DNA of 64,000 nt, from assembly GCA_003251535.1 (NCBI GenBank), contig QKFD01000038.1, positions 1 through 64,000 of the forward strand, read 5' to 3'. Source of the stretch: Chromatiales bacterium. Lineage in GTDB: Bacteria; Pseudomonadota; Gammaproteobacteria; Thiohalomonadales; Thiohalomonadaceae. The notes beneath the pieces are model-generated. The model was not told where the DNA came from and searched no databases. It was given only the letters and a program-made list of their open reading frames with translations. Shown here piece by piece: positions 63,301 to 64,000 of the stretch. Every line of letters begins with the position of its first letter. Positions within the stretch are counted from its first letter, which is position 1. A program made the position numbers and the translations under genes.

Positions 63301-63575
63301 TAGTAACCGGCGGGATCCTGGACCGACTCGCCGACGTAGGCGCGGGCGGCAAAGTGAAGCACGGCACTGAAGCGATAGCGGCGAAAGAGCTGATCGAGCC
63401 GTGCGCGATCACGGATATCGCCCTGCTCCAGCGGCCCCCACTGCACGGCCCAGTGGTGCCCCTCACTCAGATTGTCGTAGACCACCGGCAGATAGCCGGC
63501 GGCGGCCAGCGCCTGGCAGGCGTGGCTCCCCACATAGCCGGCACCGCCGGTCACTAGGATGGCCTCTGCTGTCAC
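60348..63575 (-). CDS. UDP-glucose 4-epimerase fused to a family-4 glycosyltransferase and C-terminal Rossmann domain
   Basis: A 1075-residue protein starting at GTG. Residues 1 to about 335 are a full GalE: NAD motif VTGGAGYVGSHACQAL, SSSCATYG, catalytic Tyr/Lys in SPYGTTKLMVE, and RYFNAAGADPAGRIGE. About 353-735 is a GT4 glycosyltransferase: STEFNGVYRNGGIGTAHTSL, LVFFGRLETRKGLELFCDAL and NSPNTVYECLAAGIPFIACH (the EX7E-type region). About 755-930 is a degenerate GT2-like part rich in Leu/Pro. About 990-1070 is a small Rossmann-like domain (TLYGAGEFFERLLPQLVAAG). It could make UDP-galactose and use it at once. The preceding gene is another glycosyltransferase. Confidence 0.88.
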   Translation of the reverse strand: MTAEAILVTGGAGYVGSHACQALAAAGYLPVVYDNLSEGHHWAVQWGPLEQGDIRDRARLDQLFRRYRFSAVLHFAARAYVGESVQDPAGYYDNNVVGTLTLLAAMRHHAVTQLVFSSSCATYGLPERLPIGEQQRQAPISPYGTTKLMVEQILADYAAAYGVRSVALRYFNAAGADPAGRIGELHAPETHLIPLAIRSVLDPDFQLQLFGDDYPTPDGSAVRDYIHVVDLAAAHVAALRYLAQGGTSVALNLGTGLGVSVREVVAAVERISGRPAKVATAPRRPGDPPELYADPSRAQALLQWRAERSSIDAIITDAWAWQSGERLRQLTAPGAPALEPWSALPLSAPLAGPRRRICIVSTEFNGVYRNGGIGTAHTSLGLALAAAGHPVTFLYTRGSECESATIDHWIGHYRQLGVELVPLPPGEGGPGQPGYLVRAQAVYRWLAEHDRFDTIHFQEHGGIGYYALAAKRCGVAFAHTSLVVGCHSSSLWIRECNDELLDQPALLDLDFMERESLRLADVGWSPSRYLARWMVAAGWQLPAAFYIQPYIVPPAARTAPASVEEEGARPVSELVFFGRLETRKGLELFCDALDRLARRPAAAALRITFLGRHAQVRGQASGPYLARRGGPWPWSWQVIADYDQPQAMAYLRQPGRVAVMASPADNSPNTVYECLAAGIPFIACHSGGIPELIAPQQVATTCFPFDAAALAERLEQLAQEGLAPAQPAIRFAANEAAWVEWHQQPAAPLPPAPPSQALAVVILWEPGDGLPRLLADLRPPTGPQPLLLLVAPPDVALPPVAAAVARCAPQVLHQQLPAAPLLLLLGSETELAEDALPRLANAMVQSQADLLLLTTTDPDSAEPQLLLGAAPASGLRTPLWGDPHALCLRRETLLARPLTQPPEQWLAEMVLSGQRRLELLPLPLLRRPRRPQSPPGHSAAQAQLAPYNAQLPLPLQPLLRLLHGMLNSAPRHDGVAGLLVERARQAQFDAATLYGAGEFFERLLPQLVAAGIRINAVVDRKAAAGEYRVAGYTVTTLERAVAAGERQFIVASAAFVKEIEAAILAQCPAARVIAL

Positions 63576-64000
63576 TCCTGCTCCTTATCGTTATCTGGCG
63601 CCGGCCGCAGCAACCCGCGGGCGAGGGCGGCGTAGGCGCGATCATAGGTGGGGTTGGTGGGTAGCATGGCGTGGCGCTGGCGCGCCGCGGCGGCCCACTG
63701 TTGACGCTGCTCCGGCACACCGGCCAGTTGGGCCAGAACATGGGCGAGGGCCGGGTGATCGCCGGGAGGATAGGCGATGGCGTCGGTGCCGAAACGCAGC
63801 TGCTCGGCAATGCCGAAGACCGGGGTGGAGATGATCGGCAGGCCAACGGCCAGAGCCTCGAAGATGACCAGGGGCCAGCTCTCATTGCGGGAGCAGCAGA
63901 CAAACATATCGGCGGCGGCGTAGGCATCCCCCACCTCGGCCTGAAGGGGCAGCAGCCGGATCCGCGCCCGCTGCTCGGCGGGCAGGTCGGCGAGCCAGGT
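63572..64000 (-). CDS. Glycosyltransferase family 4, C-terminal part (runs off the window)
   Basis: The last 142 codons of a GT4-type enzyme. The GT-B C-terminal motif is clear: AAADMFVCCSRNESWPLVIFEALAVGLPIISTPVFGIAEQL (E-x7-E type). The frame is open to the window edge. Its TGA overlaps the GTG of the GalE fusion gene (63572-63575), so the two are translated together, probably for exopolysaccharide, O-antigen or surface glycan. Confidence 0.9.
   Translation of the reverse strand, partial: TWLADLPAEQRARIRLLPLQAEVGDAYAAADMFVCCSRNESWPLVIFEALAVGLPIISTPVFGIAEQLRFGTDAIAYPPGDHPALAHVLAQLAGVPEQRQQWAAAARQRHAMLPTNPTYDRAYAALARGLLRPAPDNDKEQE

Overview
The window reads as high-GC chromosome of a free-living or symbiotic sulfur-oxidising gammaproteobacterium, most likely in or near the Chromatiales (inference). 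The clues are the gene order gacA/uvrY - uvrC - pgsA - tRNA-Gly - tRNA-Cys - tRNA-Leu(UAA), which matches the enterobacterial uvrY-uvrC-pgsA-glyW-cysT-leuZ string; cvpA-purF-metZ; smc-zipA; a secreted Gly/Tyr-rich sulfur-globule-type protein; nitrogen-fixation accessory genes; and a hydrogen-sensing hydrogenase.

Layout. 1-6480: zipA (partial), smc, queF, an FGGY sugar kinase and cysZ. 6493-10416: hupR-hupU-hupV, an H2-sensor module with its response regulator but no histidine kinase and no uptake hydrogenase. 10801-12087: two unrecognised genes. 12279-18278: the tRNA cluster, split by a 5.5 kb decaying integrative element lodged at the 3' end of tRNA-Cys. The element carries a LexA-like repressor, a RecB-family nuclease, an excisionase-like HTH protein and a doubly broken integrase. 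Its far end keeps a degenerate copy of the tRNA-Cys 3' half, the displaced original end.

18339-22138: pgsA, uvrC, a family-5 uracil-DNA glycosylase and gacA. 22191-33552: ten closely packed minus-strand genes coding for an RND adaptor and pump (the pump with a long Ala/Pro- and Lys-rich tail), two secreted Pro/Gly/Trp-rich proteins, a sulfur-globule-type protein, a secreted protein, a ParA-type ATPase, a membrane TPR protein, a membrane coiled-coil protein and a dynamin-like GTPase. Putting an inclusion-coat protein next to a positioning ATPase and a membrane-remodelling GTPase suggests an uncharacterised system for building or placing sulfur globules. This is the strongest candidate for new biology here.

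33916-46609: a SprA-like metalloprotease, hrpB, a PPP-family phosphatase, nifV with its own NifA/sigma-54 control region, recB-recD (no recC beside them), glycerate 2-kinase and an RRM RNA-binding protein. 46909-51621: metZ behind a SAM-II riboswitch and terminator, an old yellow enzyme, purF and cvpA. 52167-55161: a cysE - TPR gene - nifW - nifZ - nifM operon with a second clear NifA/sigma-54 region. 55342-60231: a di-haem cytochrome c peroxidase, a RidA-like protein, a small secreted protein, a YcgN-type protein, a DUF202 protein and a small HD-domain alarmone-hydrolase-like protein. 60348-64000: a 1075-residue GalE-glycosyltransferase fusion and the end of another glycosyltransferase.

No rRNA gene, CRISPR array or intact insertion sequence was seen.
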